Of a stretch of DNA of 64,000 bases, positions 48,402 to 60,832 are shown in pieces. Source of the DNA: Rhynchonema sp. JSB1_4 (taxonomy: Eukaryota; Nematoda; Chromadorea; Monhysterida; Xyalidae); the NCBI GenBank assembly GCA_030248065.1, contig JASAMV010000726.1:1-64000 (forward strand), written 5' to 3'. Under the pieces are notes generated by a model. That model saw only the letters and a list, made by a program, of their open reading frames with translations, was not told where the DNA came from and ran no database searches. The first letter of the stretch is position 1. Each line of letters starts with the position of its first letter. A program made the position numbers and the translations under genes.

Positions 48402-51400
48402 CATACATAACCTGCTGAGAAAAAGGGAGGGTGCATAACGTTCCGACATGCATGAATATAGATGTTGCATTGCGGTGAAATTGACGAACGTGTGGTGTTT
48501 CTGATTGAGTGGTCGTTTTTCGTCAGTAGTTTTGCTTTATCCTGATGAGCTGTGTGAATTACTTCGCGATACCACGGTTTTGTCAATCTTTCACAAGTGC
48601 TTCGATGAAGTTGGCCGCACATGGAGCCCGGGGACTCTAATCTAAACAGTTTCTGCACAGAGCCCTCTATTTTTAAAAGCTTTCGGCAAATAAGCAGGGA
48701 CTAACATGTTTGGCATTCCTACTTTCCTTATTGAATAACAGCAACATTTTCGTCGTCCCACTGGGAGCAACTATAGGCAACACAGTAAGTCGAGAGAGAA
48801 AATGTGGTAAAAATAGAGTCTATACCAACATTCTGTACGACACAAAAACATGATGCAATAATGTTAAATGCACCATGTTCGAAAAGTACAGAACTTTTAC
48901 ATGGTCGGGGCTGTATTCCGAAGATATGGTTCGAATAATGCTCAAGACTCCATTTTGGGAATTTTCCAATATTCAAAATCCGATTTTCCACCCACTGCCG
49001 AATAGAGCCCCATGGCTGTAACCGGAAAACTCCGATAACAATCACTCAATTCCACCAGGCATGTGCAACGTTTCAGAAGCTCGCTCGCATGAATGAATCA
49101 CTGCTTGTGAATGTAAACGAATATTAATGACAAACATTTAAACCCGGAAGAAATCGAGCATTCCTAAATGATTTTTTAAAGCGATGCAAATAAAGATTTA
49201 TCTGTGACTTCTTCGCTACGATGTCGGAAGTTCAGTTTATATTTGATGCCAAGTTGAATGTACGTAACACGGAAATATACTGCGGAAATGATGATCACTC
49301 ACTGCACATTCCTTTGTCGTGCGTGGGAAAATGCACCATCTCACCCCAGACTGCATAGAATCTGGGCGGTCCGCCCAGATAAACCGCTTATCAGACATTT
49401 GTTGATTTGTAGGTTTTTTTATAAATATAATTATATGATGTGGGTGGAAATGCCCAGGGTTGCTCTCGACAGCACAAACGGATACGACTGTTTCGTGAGG
49501 AGGAGGTCCTTTTTTCTGCTGAACTTCATTCATAAATGGCTCACTTTATGTTATTCGTCCAACCGTGTGCATGTACTGAATGTAATGTTCTCATTCTCAC
49601 TGAGAGGACTCTGTGTGCTTTCACACACGTCGAGGCATTAAATAAATAATAATATAATATAGTGACTATATGTATATGGCACAAACGTGTACTTATGCGC
49701 GAATAAGCGGAAAAAAACAAACGCCTGTTTCGATGTCACATCATATTTTTTCCCTTTTGAAACACAAACACAAAATACACATATACTACCGTAACCTTTC
49801 AGCAGTGTTTATCACATTGACAGCAACCTTTGTTTTACATGATGCAAAGCAACGAAACAATATAATATATAGTTGTCTGTGCTGGGAATTAAGAATGCAG
49901 CCATCAGAGAATTAGAACAGTCAAACACAAAGCCATGCTTTTCACACCAAAACTCTCACTGTAAAACATCAGCCCACTGGAATGCTTGTGCGCCGCCCAC
50001 AACCAGTGCGCAAATTGGCTTGGCACATGTTTCCCTGATAAACGAATACGTCATAGCATTTCATGTCAAATATGCTCCCAAACACGACAATACGAATTTT
50101 AAACTACAGTAACCGTAACCCAAAACATTTACTTACGCATTAAGCTCGAGCTAGAACTTGGTGGCAAATGAGCCCTCCGACATAAAAAAAGAAAAAAAAT
50201 CAGAGCCCTGGGGTTTATGTTTCCACCTTAGAGCGCGCGGGTTGAAATAGAAAATTGGGCGCTTTCAAGCTCGTAGCCCAGGACCTTTCAGGCGAGCGTT
50301 TAGACATTCTTGGACGATATCTCAAACGTAATATTACAATAATCCTTAGCAGAACTACGTATATATGTAGTAAAACAACCGAAAAACAAAGCACAAGTAC
50401 CGGAGAATGCCAATATAAGCCCCTTGTATGAGATACGAGTCTTATCGACCGATTTACCACACAGGTTTTTATTAACACCGACGTTTCGAGCCTAAATTAG
50501 AGTTCTTTGTACCATGTAGGCTTATTTGGGACAACTTCGGATTTGAGATTTCAGAAAAATTAATTTCCCAAATATGCCCTCATGAAACATTGCTGAAAAT
50601 GCCTATGGATGGGGTGTATGGTTTTGTCGCAAACGCACTGATTTGAATTACATATTTACGCAAGTCCAGGATGGCTTAAAAGGTTGATATTTTAGCGGAT
50701 CCGGTTAAAAAACAGATCCAATTTGAGGCCGCGGTTGCTTCAAGTGGAAAATTTTCCACCTAGAGCCCCGATCCCGACGGTACTATTCGGGGATGGGGGG
50801 CTTTAAGTTGAAAACACCGGAAAGAGTAATCGAAGAGACAATTTGGTGTTAGAGACGCAAACGCAACACATCTTTGGGTTCTAGCTTAGTGCGCGTGATA
50901 ACAATCAAGAAGCGAAAATGGACTTGTACTACTACGTTCGCTTAATTATGTACCTGTAGCAGGTGATCCCATTGGTGTGCTGACCTTCTATAGTTTCGCT
51001 CATAATTGTTAACTATACCTACCCACTCGTATACATACAACAGGTCCTATGATGCCCGCAGGGCTCCTTTTGTACTATCGGACCGGGCTGTGTTATCGGC
51101 GATGTATGTATGTATTTATAGCTTTCAGTAATACTTGGCATGCCGAAATAGTCACAATTGCGGCTGTGCTGACATTCACAAGAGACTTTAGGACGCAAAT
51201 AGTGTTATTGTTTTCAAAAAGAAATTCCATGAGAGGCCTGGAGTTTTCACAGAAACTACCAATGAATAATAGCCTTGGAGGGTTCCCGAACAAAATCATG
51301 CCGACAATACATATCGGCTCCAGGGTTGGTCAAGACCCTTCGGAGATTGTTAGGTCGCTTAAAAAACTGTGGCAATCAAATAGGACATATTGCTACAACG

Positions 51401-51507
51401 GGGTTATGGCACGCATTACACATCAGATCAAAGTGGGATGCACAGTTTCGACCGTCCGTCCGTCTGGTGCGCACTGTGGCTGTTCATCACGCGCTGTCAC
51501 CACCAAG
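48402..51507. other. No supported gene
   Basis: Mostly unique AT-rich sequence. It includes remnants of a dispersed repeat marked by GGAAAACTCCG (49022; also 41217 and 13815) and (C/T)ATTCGG near 48995 and 50785. Frames at 51049-51661 read into the large inverted repeat and show no domain. Confidence 0.4.
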
Positions 51508-53255
51508 TTTAAAGGGTCTCCGCCATTATTCGACCAAAACCAATCTCAATGAAACTTGTCACGGTGACTGGATTTGGTCCAAAACACTCACGGCTAAGAA
51601 AATTTTTTCCCATATCAGCTCCCTGTCTGAGCCCGAAGGGCTGAAACGTAATAAATTTTGACCCTACCAACGCACCATCAGAATAAAATACTGATCTGTT
51701 TCGCATGTTCTTAATGTGCCGTTTGATCACAAATGTTTCATAAACGCCTTTGCTCTAATTTAAAATTATATTCACTTTTTTGGCACTACCACAGCTCGCG
51801 CTACTTTGCCAAAACCACGCAAATTTTATAAAAAAAAATTTCCGTTGTATTTTTGGGCCACATAGACAGCACACAGAGCTTTACTATAAAATAGGTAACA
51901 AAGCCCATTTATCACGCTATTCAAGCGATCAAAGACCAATTTCCCATCGCTGATAAGTTTCGACAAAAGTTCGCTCAACTGTTGCGAGCCTCAACTTTTT
52001 GGCCCTTTTCTGGGGACCTCAAGCACACTTCTATGTCATAATTTCCTATTTTAATAATGATGTACCAAGGTGATATATGGCACGCCAGATAGTAAAAATA
52101 TAATTGTTGTTAATTATGTGCAAAGCTATGTTGGTTCATCCGCATACTTGGCGGTACGAGCAACAAATGAATTTTACACAAAATTCATAATTTTAGCTAA
52201 TTTCGCTTCCGTCACATTTATAGCCTACCCACAGTTGTGATGGAAGTGTGGTATTTACTGTCCGATGAAGCCACAACGTTATTGTTGTTTATCGATCAAA
52301 ATCCAAAATTCTCGCTCTAACGTATCTTGAGAAAAACCGTGTTCATTGAGGTACATGCGTTGGGCTTGGAACTACAACCGGGCTTGTAACCGGACAAGCG
52401 TCTACGGTGCCTTCATTTGAACGACTTTCTGCCCAAGATATATTAGAGCTAGAATGTTGGATTTTGATCGATTAACAACAATAACGTTGGGGCTTCATCG
52501 GACAGCAAATGCCACAATTCCATCACAACAGTAGGTAGGCTAAAAATGTGACGGAAGCGAAAATATGTTAATATGGTGGATTTTGTGTAAAATTCATTTC
52601 TTGCTCGTACCTCCAAGTATGCAGATGAATCAACATAGTTTTGCACAAAATTAACAACAATTAGATTTTTACTATCTGGCGTGCCATATATCACCTTGGT
52701 ACATCGTTATTAAAATAGGAAATTATGACATAGAAGTGTGCTTGGGGTCCCCAGAAAAGGGCCAAAAAGTTGAGGCTCACAAAAGTTTAGCGAACTTTTG
52801 TCGAAAGTTATCAACGATGGGAAATTGGTCTTTGATCGCTTGAATAGCGTGATAAATGGGCTTTGTTACCTATTTTATACTAAAGCTCTGTGTGCTGCCT
52901 ATGTGCCCCAAAAATACAACAGAAAATTTTTTTCTAAAGTTAGCGTGGTTTTGGCAAAGTAGCTCGAGCTGTGGTAGTGCCAAAAAAGTGAATATAATTT
53001 TAGATTGGAGCCAAGGCGTTTATGAAACATTTGTGATCAAACGGTACATTAAGAACATGCGAAACAGATCGGTATTTTATTCTGATGGTGCGGTGGTAGG
53101 GTCAAAATTTTTTACGTTTCAGCCCTTCGGGCTCAGACAGGGAGCTAATACGGGAAAAAATTTTTTTGGCCGTGAGTTTTGGACCAAACCCAGTCACCGT
53201 GCCAAGTTTCATTGAGATTGGTTTTGTTCGAATATATATGGCGGAGACCCTTTAA
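51508..53255. repeat. Large inverted repeat, about 824-bp arms
   Basis: Positions 51508-52331 are the imperfect reverse complement of 52432-53255, with a spacer of about 100 bp. I compared several segments and estimate above 90% identity. Each arm contains TCACAAATGTTTCATAAACG. No long open frame is conserved between arms. A transcript across it would form a very long RNA duplex. Confidence 0.88.
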
Positions 53256-53409
53256 CCATGGGCCTGCCTAAACCACAGTGACGCTCAAACAAAATGTTTC
53301 AGAGGCTGTTTGGCATGCGCTGTGGATGATGACTACGCCTGAAATCTTTTCGCTTTTCGCGTATGTCTGAATGCGGCAGTAGAGGCAGTCTACGGGAGGC
53401 TGTCACTCA

Positions 53410-53648
53410 GCACCCGAATACCGTAACCCACCGTAATATCGATCTGCAAGGATCGTGTCGAGTCGAGACCAGTTTGTTTTTATCTATGTTTTGCGTGTTA
53501 GCGCCAACACCAAACAACATTTCGAAGTTATGGTGATCGACGCGCACGATGACAATTTCAAGCTTGCTGCCGCTAATACATGTGTGCAGCGATCAGCATG
53601 GGTCTCGCAACGATCTCGCTTGCGGTGGGTTACGGTATTCGTGGGGTG
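53410..53648. mobile_element. Fold-back MITE
   Basis: GAATACCGTAACCCACCG at the left and CGGTGGGTTACGGTATTC at the right are exact inverses, with CACCC/GGGGTG just outside. About 200 bp of unique interior has no coding content. Confidence 0.75.
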
Positions 53649-54803
53649 AGTGACAAACCCCCCGCAGGCAGACTGTCTTTATGTCCAATCGACTCAGTTT
53701 TAGAACCCTTGATTTGCACGTGATTTGCTTGCTGTTCTTTTCCGAGGTGATTAGATAAGCGAGGAATGCGTGATGTAAAAAACATATAAACACCTGAGTT
53801 TTCCCGTTGATCTAATTACAGCCCATATCAGTGTATCAACCGCGGATTCCGCACATCAAGTTCTTATGGTGTACCCTTGATCTCACCCATGCTTTATGGC
53901 CTGTTCCATGTCGTGCGCTATAGTAATGTATATTATCTAGAACAGAAGAATGCCAATTGAGTCCCTTGATGGCTTATTAGGGACACACTCCTAATTTGAG
54001 ATGTCAGAAAAAATAGTTCCCCAAATGAGCAGTATGCATTAAACATCATTGACCATGGGCCCGGGCTCATTCAAAAATTTTTCCGGAAACTGATACCAAT
54101 GGAGAGGATATATTTAGCATTGTCAGCAGTGTGCAGATTGCTTGGCAACGCCAGCTTCAGAGGCTAAGACAATGAGATCAACATGCCTGTGTTTAAAACG
54201 AGATTCATTATGCTCACGTGCATACGTACTTAATGTCAGTAGCCGTTCTTTGCCTTTTTTTAAGAGCGCGGTGGTGATTGGATTTTTGAATTTTTTCTGT
54301 TCGAAGTGGAGTATCCATAGGTGCAATTGGAGATAACCGCCAATGAAAGCGGTTTCCATACCAAAAAAATTGAATGTGTATCCGAGCAATAGTATGCAAC
54401 GGTTTTATTCGTTGGCAACACATTGGGCAATACCCGCATAACTTGCCACTGTCAGTCAGTAAAGAATCACAGCAAAATCCAATCAAAGACAAAAGACTTT
54501 GTCACTCGAAGCTCAAATTTTTTGTTCCATTTGGCAAAAAATGTACATTTTTTGGTCAAATAATGTCGAGGCCTCAAAGGCTGGCAATTCAAAAAACCAT
54601 CTGTTTGCTTTTTTTTTGAAAAATAAATGCAAACACCTATTTCCATTCGGTACATGCGAACGTTACCACAATTCACATACGTATATGTACGTAGTATATT
54701 ATGCAGCAGTGAACTTTGTTCGAAACAACACTGATAGAGAGCGCTTTTAGCGCATGAGTACTCGAATAAATGACAAAATTTGTCCGTTTCTGATAAAAAA
54801 ATA

Positions 54804-56243
54804 TTATACTTCAAACTCAGTCTTCACATGTCTCAAGTAGTGGTCGAACGTGGACGCTTTATTGCAACCGTCAAAGTTGCACATGCAGCGAAACAGGTCG
54901 GAATGATTAGTCTCGTCACCATTGTCCCTCTTTGCTACTGACGCATCAGAAGTCTCGTAACGCTGCAAATTACAAAGAAAATCTAGAGCATTATGCTTCG
55001 TGGTGATTAGCTGAATGATAGTGGAAAAATCCCGAACCTCAAACACACAAGTTGACAACATTTTGTAGATTTCACCGCTTTGACCGAACAGTTGATCGTA
55101 CAGGTTCAGATCCTCGTTTTCTGAAAGAATAGGTTTAATGCGCTAAAGAACTGGTCCGAAGTTTCGCCCTCACTTCCGGCTTTGGCGATAACACCGATCG
55201 GGCCCAGTCTTTCTCAAAGCTTGACATCATGTTCATGGTATTCGAGGGCATTAATAGTCATTGCTTGCCATGAAAATTGTGGGATTTCAACCATCAGCAG
55301 AGCTATACTTGTACCTATGCCATCACTACCCGATACCCACAAATGACACGTGTTGTAAAATAACGTATAAATTTATCGATTCTGGCACTGCCCCATTAAA
55401 CCGAACCAGCTGTCAAGCCAAACAGATGGGGTTTGGCCCTTTCACGTCCATGCGAAGTCACCACCTGCGCGTAAACGCAATACCGAAAACTTGAGTCCTG
55501 CTCAAGCACGACAACGCCTTCCTGCAATCACATTACAGCCCATTGGTGTTACACGTAAGGTATTTCGGCTAAGGGCTACCTTAGTTCAAGTGTGGAAAAT
55601 GGAAATGAAAATATTTTCCAAGTTTTCCATTTCCTTTTTCCATTTCCATTTAGCAGTCAAATTTTGGTATTTGACAGTACATTTTCTGTACCACACAAAT
55701 TTCGACCGCAGATTGGTCAACGTTTTCGCAAAAAATGTTTTCTTTCTTTTCCATTTTCCAGCATGCCCTCAGTCATCATGGAAAATGGAAATGGAAGACT
55801 TGGACAGAAGATATTTTCATGTCCATTCTCCACTAAGATCAAGGGAACCCTAGTTGTCTGGTGGTCAGATCGTCAACTCATAACAAGTGTCACCTAATGT
55901 TTCTGGTGTCCGGGGTGGTTTTGAGTTGGCGATCTTCTTTGACCACATAGCAGCCCGTGTTTCTATTGCGTTGTTCGTTAAACACTCTGAGATCGGATTG
56001 GTTTTAGTCCTACACCTGGTCAAAAAATCTTCACAAAATTGATGTGCTGCTGCAACGCAACTCGAATCTCGAAACACGGACATAGAAAAAATATGTATTT
56101 CGGGCTTCGGATCTAACCCTGAGAAAACGTAGAACTTTTCATGGTAAACCAACTTCTGTGGTCTTGTGGCAATACAGGCAATTCACCAAAGGCAGTGTTC
56201 CGCTCAGCAAGCTAACCGCGACCAAAGCTGTCGTATACAACAT
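54804..56243 (-). CDS. Ly6/three-finger-like secreted protein, copy B
   Basis: Exons 56243-56154, 55521-55407, 55120-55038 and 54962-54804 join in phase. The total is 149 codons including the stop. MLYTTALVAVSLLSGTLPLV is a signal peptide. The mature chain starts NCLYCHK (CxxC), then SFRYCVYAQV, YKMLSTCVFE and FRCMCNFDGCNK. The closing CxC...xxCN pattern is the Ly6/uPAR signature. The C-terminus KASTFDHYLRHVKTEFEV is polar, so no GPI signal is apparent. Ly6-like secreted proteins usually bind receptors or channels; no specific partner can be inferred. It is paralogous to 40017-41361. Acceptors are TTGCAG, CTGCAG and TTTCAG-like. Donors are GTTGGT, GTTCGG and GTTCGG. Confidence 0.75.
55585..55850. 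repeat. Imperfect fold-back rich in GGAAAATGGAAATG
   Basis: The left part (GTGGAAAATGGAAATGAAAA...TTTTCCATTTCC) and right part (CATGGAAAATGGAAATGGAA...ATTTTCATGTCCATTCTCC) form several alternative hairpins. It is in intron 1 of the Ly6-like gene. Confidence 0.5.
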
Positions 56244-56481
56244 GATTTGAAGGTAGTTATCTTTACCCTATATATAGCTTGATAATGTTGGACTTTCTCG
56301 CAATCCTGAAAAATTTGAACATTGAATGTTGGGTGCCTATCACTGGCTGCCACGCGTGTTGTCCACTGGTGCAACAATATAACGCATAGTCGCACGACTG
56401 CCTCTGTTGGTGTGCAAGTCAGATCACATCACGCGATGTGACTACCCAGTCAGATCCGATCACATTGATGTGATGTGACTA

Positions 56482-56510
56482 ATAACGGGGAGCGCATGTA
56501 TATTCCAAAA
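56482..56510. repeat. Single terminal repeat matching the 42764 palindrome
   Basis: ATAACGGGGAGCGCATGTAT then ATTCCAAAAT matches one half of the palindrome. It lies 24 bp from the 3' end of the tRNA-like gene. Confidence 0.8.
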
Positions 56511-56534
56511 TCCTTTGTGAACAAAAAATGGCTT

Positions 56535-56606
56535 TCTTTGACTGGGGCTCGAACCCAGGTCCTCCGCCTAACCGGGGCATTGCTCTACCAACTGAGCTAT
56601 CGAAGT
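56535..56606 (-). tRNA. tRNA pseudogene or degenerate tRNA (apparent GGT anticodon)
   Basis: It folds as a 72-nt cloverleaf. The D arm GCTC-AGTTGGTA-GAGC and T arm CTGGG-TTCGAGC-CCCAG are perfect. The acceptor stem has two mismatches (positions 1-72 and 5-68). The anticodon stem has an A-G mismatch. The loop CCGGTTA would give GGT, but with C at 33 and T at 37, and eukaryotes normally lack tRNA-Thr(GGT). A T6 run about 8 nt downstream would terminate Pol III. Probably transcribable but not a decoding tRNA. Confidence 0.6.
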
Positions 56607-57733
56607 GCCTGATGTGACTAGGTAGACCGATCCGATCCGATCGTCAAGTTTCATATATCGGCCATTGCTTTTATTGTAATACATCCCTGCTCGTAAGATC
56701 ATCCAGGTGGCCAGTGCACGCGCTACCATAGCCACACGTGGCCAGCTGGCTGATGTTGCAGAGATAGGTGTTTTCATACAAACAATCTTTAGGCGGTGTG
56801 TGCAACAGTTGTTTGTGGACAATAGATCCGATCACATCACGTGATGTGACCATCTAGTGATGTCACGCATCACACTGATATGTTGTTTGACTACACAGTC
56901 AGATCCGATCGGATTGATGTGATGTGACTAGGTAGACCGATCCGATCCGATGACATCCAAGAGTTTGACATCGAGACTGTCTCGGTGACAGGCTACTTCA
57001 ATGGTTTCAGCCGACCTTTCGAAATTACTATCTGATCTAACTCGACAAGAAAGTGAAAATTGTTCGCCAAGCCTATCTATTTATGAAGGACACCTGTGTT
57101 ATAAATAAACTTATGACATTTCATGCGGTAACGGCTAATGATTACTGTAGGTTATCCATAAGTCCTGTACACCTGTTGGATCATTACGACGTAGACTTTT
57201 TTGGAACAAAGGATCCTGTATATGTTGAAGAATACGGAAACTGATGTTTGTACCCACTAACGGACGTTTCAGAGTTTTGAGCACGGACACAAGGAAACAA
57301 CTATAATTGAGTACTGTATGTATCCCTTCGGTTCGCAAGTTTGTTTCATAACAGTAAAGTAAGGAGCGCGTGGTTTAATGAAATTGTCCAAAAGATCCAT
57401 AATTGTTTTCCAACGTGTCCAACCAAATCCGTCAGTCTTAAATCAATCTCAAATGACATTTTTAACTTTAGGGCCTGGTGTAGTCATATCGGGAAACGGG
57501 AATGAATTTTTCTATGTCTTATAGTTTCCTTTTCCCGTTTCCCGGCTGGGGCTAATACTACATTGCACTTTCGGCTAATTTGCAATTGTTCGAAGACTTT
57601 ACGTGTTGCTGAACAATAACATAGGTTTTTATTGTTGAATGCTTTATCTTTAGTGCAACCATCAAGAACTTGCGTATGAGCAGTATAGCCAGTTTACAGC
57701 AAAACTAGAAAAAGAACGCACACACACACACAC

Positions 57734-57991
57734 TTGGTTTTCCATCCATTATCGATAAAATTGTCGAAATGCCAGATTGATGCACATTCTGTGAACGAAA
57801 CCATCAAAGGCAAAATTATGCAATTTCTGTTGCGCCATCGCGCGTCAAACATCATCAGACAGAACAAGGTCAATGACTGGATTGCCTTGAGGGCTGCATT
57901 GAAGCAAAAAATACCAATGTTATTTGGGTCATTTGGGAAAGCATTGCGATACCGATTTTGTTTGGCAATAATGGACTGTGTTTCATTATAA
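57734..57991 (+). CDS. Small open frame with polyadenylation signals, doubtful
   Basis: It encodes 85 residues (including LLRHRASNIIRQNKVNDWIA) and is followed within 20-30 nt by ACAATAAACAATAAAAACC, i.e. two AATAAA hexamers. GTTTCCCGTTTCC-type repeats near 57500-57545 and 58220-58330 flank it, so it may belong to a transposon. No family is recognised. Confidence 0.25.
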   Translation: MVFHPLSIKLSKCQIDAHSVNETIKGKIMQFLLRHRASNIIRQNKVNDWIALRAALKQKIPMLFGSFGKALRYRFCLAIMDCVSL

Positions 57992-58484
57992 TTTATAACA
58001 ATAAACAATAAAAACCCTTTGCTGCACCGTGTAGCGCATGCCAAGACCCGCCATTTTCGGGATGTGCATGCTTTCCGCCCATGCTGCACTACACGCGCAT
58101 ATCGAGGTGCGGGAATGAAACAAAATGTCTTCTTCGTGAAATATGAGCAGCCGATCGATGTTTGCGGGACAAAGTCAACTTTTTTTGTTGAATATCACAA
58201 CGTGACTGCAACAGAAAATGTTTTGTTTCGTTACCGTTTCCCGTCTCCCGATGTGCATGCAGTCATATCGAGAAACGGGAAACGGAAACTTCGACAAAGC
58301 GAAAATTTCATTTTCGTTTTCCGATGTGACTACACGCGCCCGCGCTCGATCACACTAAGCAGGACGTTGTTGGAAGTAATCAAATCTACGGCATTCCCAC
58401 CATTTTGACGAAAACACTTGATTTATCCATGGAGAGCACGAGCTCACACCCATTTCCGGAGTAGAAACCTCGAAATGGTCCCTA

Positions 58485-58925
58485 TTCGGAAGCTTATCCG
58501 AGTAGAGCCTCCGGGAGAAGGTTTCCATTCGGAAACTTATTCAAGTAAAGCCTTCGGGAGAAGGTTTCCATTCGGAAACTTATTCAAGTAGAGCCTCCGG
58601 GAGAAGGTTTCCATTCGGAAACTTATTCAAGTAAAGCCTTCGGGAGAAGGTTTCCATTCGGAAACTTATTCAAGTAGAGCCTCCGGGAGAAGGTTTCCAT
58701 TCGGAAACTTATCTACCATTCGGAAACTTATTCAAGTAGAGCCTCCGGGAGAAGGTTTCCATTCGGAAACTTATTCAAGTAGAGCCTCCGGGAGAAGGTT
58801 TCCATTCGGAAACTTATTCAAGTAGAGCCTCCGGGAGAAGGTTTCCATTCGGAAACTTATTCAAGTAGAGCCTCCGGGAGAAGGTTTCCATTCGGAAACT
58901 TATTCAAGTAGAGCCTCCGGGAGTC
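58485..58925. repeat. 43-bp minisatellite, about 10 copies
   Basis: The unit contains GGAAACTTATTCAAGTAGAG and CCTCCGGGAGAAGGTTTCCATTC. Early copies alternate GTAGAGCCTCC and GTAAAGCCTTC. One unit has an extra partial duplication (TTATCTACCATTCGGAAAC) near 58710. Each unit holds a GTTTCCATTCGGAAAC mini-palindrome. Confidence 0.95.
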
Positions 58926-59496
58926 CTATTAGAAAATCTGTTTGCGTAGATTCTCCGATAGACATTATTTGGAGCGGGAATAATGATGTTGTCCGCACCG
59001 CAAACAAAAGGCAATCATGTACCTTCATTACGGCCGTTGCCTTACAATTTCGGTGATCGAAATAAACATGACCGGACTGTGTCGGTAACATGTAATACAC
59101 GTGTTATATACACGAATATGATTATCGCATGCCTGAAACAACAGTTACCATGTGCATTAAATTAGTACGGTAGCAGCGTTCTCCGTGCAGAATTAGAGAT
59201 AATGGTATTTTAAGCTGTGTAGTTATTTGTTCTGAGCTAAGCTCAATAAATGCAAAAATGTTTATCACACGAGTCTATGCGGATACATACGGTCTAGCGA
59301 AGTCATGGTGCAACGAGAACACTGGGACGGAGGCGTTTGCGTCTGAGCGCGTGCTCTTTGTGGCGCTACTTGCTCTGAACTTCATACTTCATGCATGTTG
59401 GATGTCACGGGATTTATACGTTTCAGGTCGCTTGCCGCAAGTATGAAAAACAACAATTTCGGGTTAAAAATGGACGCGTACTACGTTCTCTTATTT

Positions 59497-59830
59497 TTAA
59501 TTAACAAACGCGCAGGTGATTTCTCCATTTTCCATTTCGTAAATGTGTGCGTGGCGTTGTGAATTGCTGTCAACCGGATAGAGACCAAACACTGGTCGCC
59601 ATTCGCAATATTGGAATATTGTTGAACAACAGCCGGAAGTTTCGAAAAGGGAATTGCCGAGACAGAGGCGGGGTGTAAAGCCACCTATGTAGGTGCAAGA
59701 ATGATTCGATGTGAACTCGAAACGTTCCACGCGGACAGCAAGCAGTTGTTTTCGCACCGAAACTTACACTGATTGAGCTTTCGACTCTGCTTACAATGAC
59801 CTTTACAAGCCAACTGTCGTTCCCACAACG
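59497..59830 (-). CDS. Candidate 3' exons of a Cys-rich small protein
   Basis: A terminal exon 59684-59497 (GFTPRLCLGNSLFETSGCCS...ENGEITCAFVN, stop) has an acceptor CTACATAG. It joins in phase with an upstream segment ending at a consensus donor at 59768 (CKGHCKQSRKLNQ). The combination has seven or more cysteines. Upstream exons and the start are unresolved, and no family is recognised. Confidence 0.35.
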
Positions 59831-60597
59831 TCATGTGGGCGTTACTGACATACCGTATAGAACGCAAATTGCATTATTGCCATTGAAGGAATCTGAGTGG
59901 AAAACCCGGCGTTTTCGCAATGGATTTGTTGTTACCGGACCATCCTCGGAAAAATTTACACGCTTCAGGTTAACGGACGGACAAAAGTACAAAGCCAGTT
60001 TGACAGGACCGAATCGAGCAAAGTAAAAGGAGCTGAGCCCAAAGTGTAGAATGAAATCTATATCTACATATATGCGGATAATCGAAAATAAAAAAAATAT
60101 TAGATAAAAACTGCATATTTATTGGAATCGGATCTTATCAGCTCTGACGAAAACCTGATGCACACCACCTGTAGGGGGCAATCAATCACGTAGGTTACAT
60201 ACATAGCACATTTGCTGTATAATTCACATCATAGCCGAGTGTACCAGGTGGCTTCGTCGAATCTTACCACTCGAGCGTCGTCCAATGCCAGGCACGCTTC
60301 GCACGTTTCCTTTGAGTGACCTGCAATTATTTGATACAATTTGCACACAATCAAGCTCATTTTGACTTGGACGCCGGGAAATTGGGCAGGATAATTGTGC
60401 ACTTGCACGTGCGCTTTGTGTGCGATATTTGGTCGGTTGATGGAAGACTGGTTACTATTGTAATCAGTGCACCCTGCAGAGGCTCTGGGGGGATTGAAAA
60501 TAAAACGGATTAAACGGAATCCGCATAATCAGCCTTCCCCCCAGGGCCGTTTCCCGGGAAGACTGATTACGAGTGCTATGCCTGCCACACATGTATT

Positions 60598-60720
60598 TAG
60601 CCTAAGTTTAAGCCTGAGATTAGGCCTGAGCCTAAATATGTGCGCAAACGTGAGCCTAAGCCGAAGCCTAAGCCTGAACTCAAGCCTAAGCCCTAGCCTT
60701 GGTTCAGGACTGAGTTACAG
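60598..60720. repeat. Degenerate GCCTAA (TTAGGC) hexamer array
   Basis: About 19 hexamers in register, such as GCCTAA, GCCTGA, GCCGAA and GTTTAA. TTAGGC is the telomeric repeat of many nematodes. Inverted GGATTAAACGGAATCC/GGATTCCGTTTAATCC segments flank it at about 60507-60523 and 60722-60738. Confidence 0.7.
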
Positions 60721-60832
60721 CTGGATTCCGTTTAATCCGTTATATTTTCCAGTCCATAATCAGTCTTCCCCCAGCACGCAAAAATCCGTTTAATCCGTTT
60801 TATTTATAATCAGTCTTCCCGGCACGATTTGG

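Larger units (their letters stand above)
56395..56960. repeat. GATGTGATGTGACTA / GATCCGATC microrepeat region
   Basis: Repeated TTGATGTGATGTGACTA, GTAGACCGATCCGATCCGAT and CAGATCCGATC blocks occur at 56400-56480, 56610-56645, 56825-56870 and 56895-56955. They surround the tRNA-like sequence. Confidence 0.75.

Noticed and set aside
58450..58930. CRISPR-like array
   Set aside because: Units are contiguous 43-bp tandem repeats with no spacers, in a eukaryotic context.
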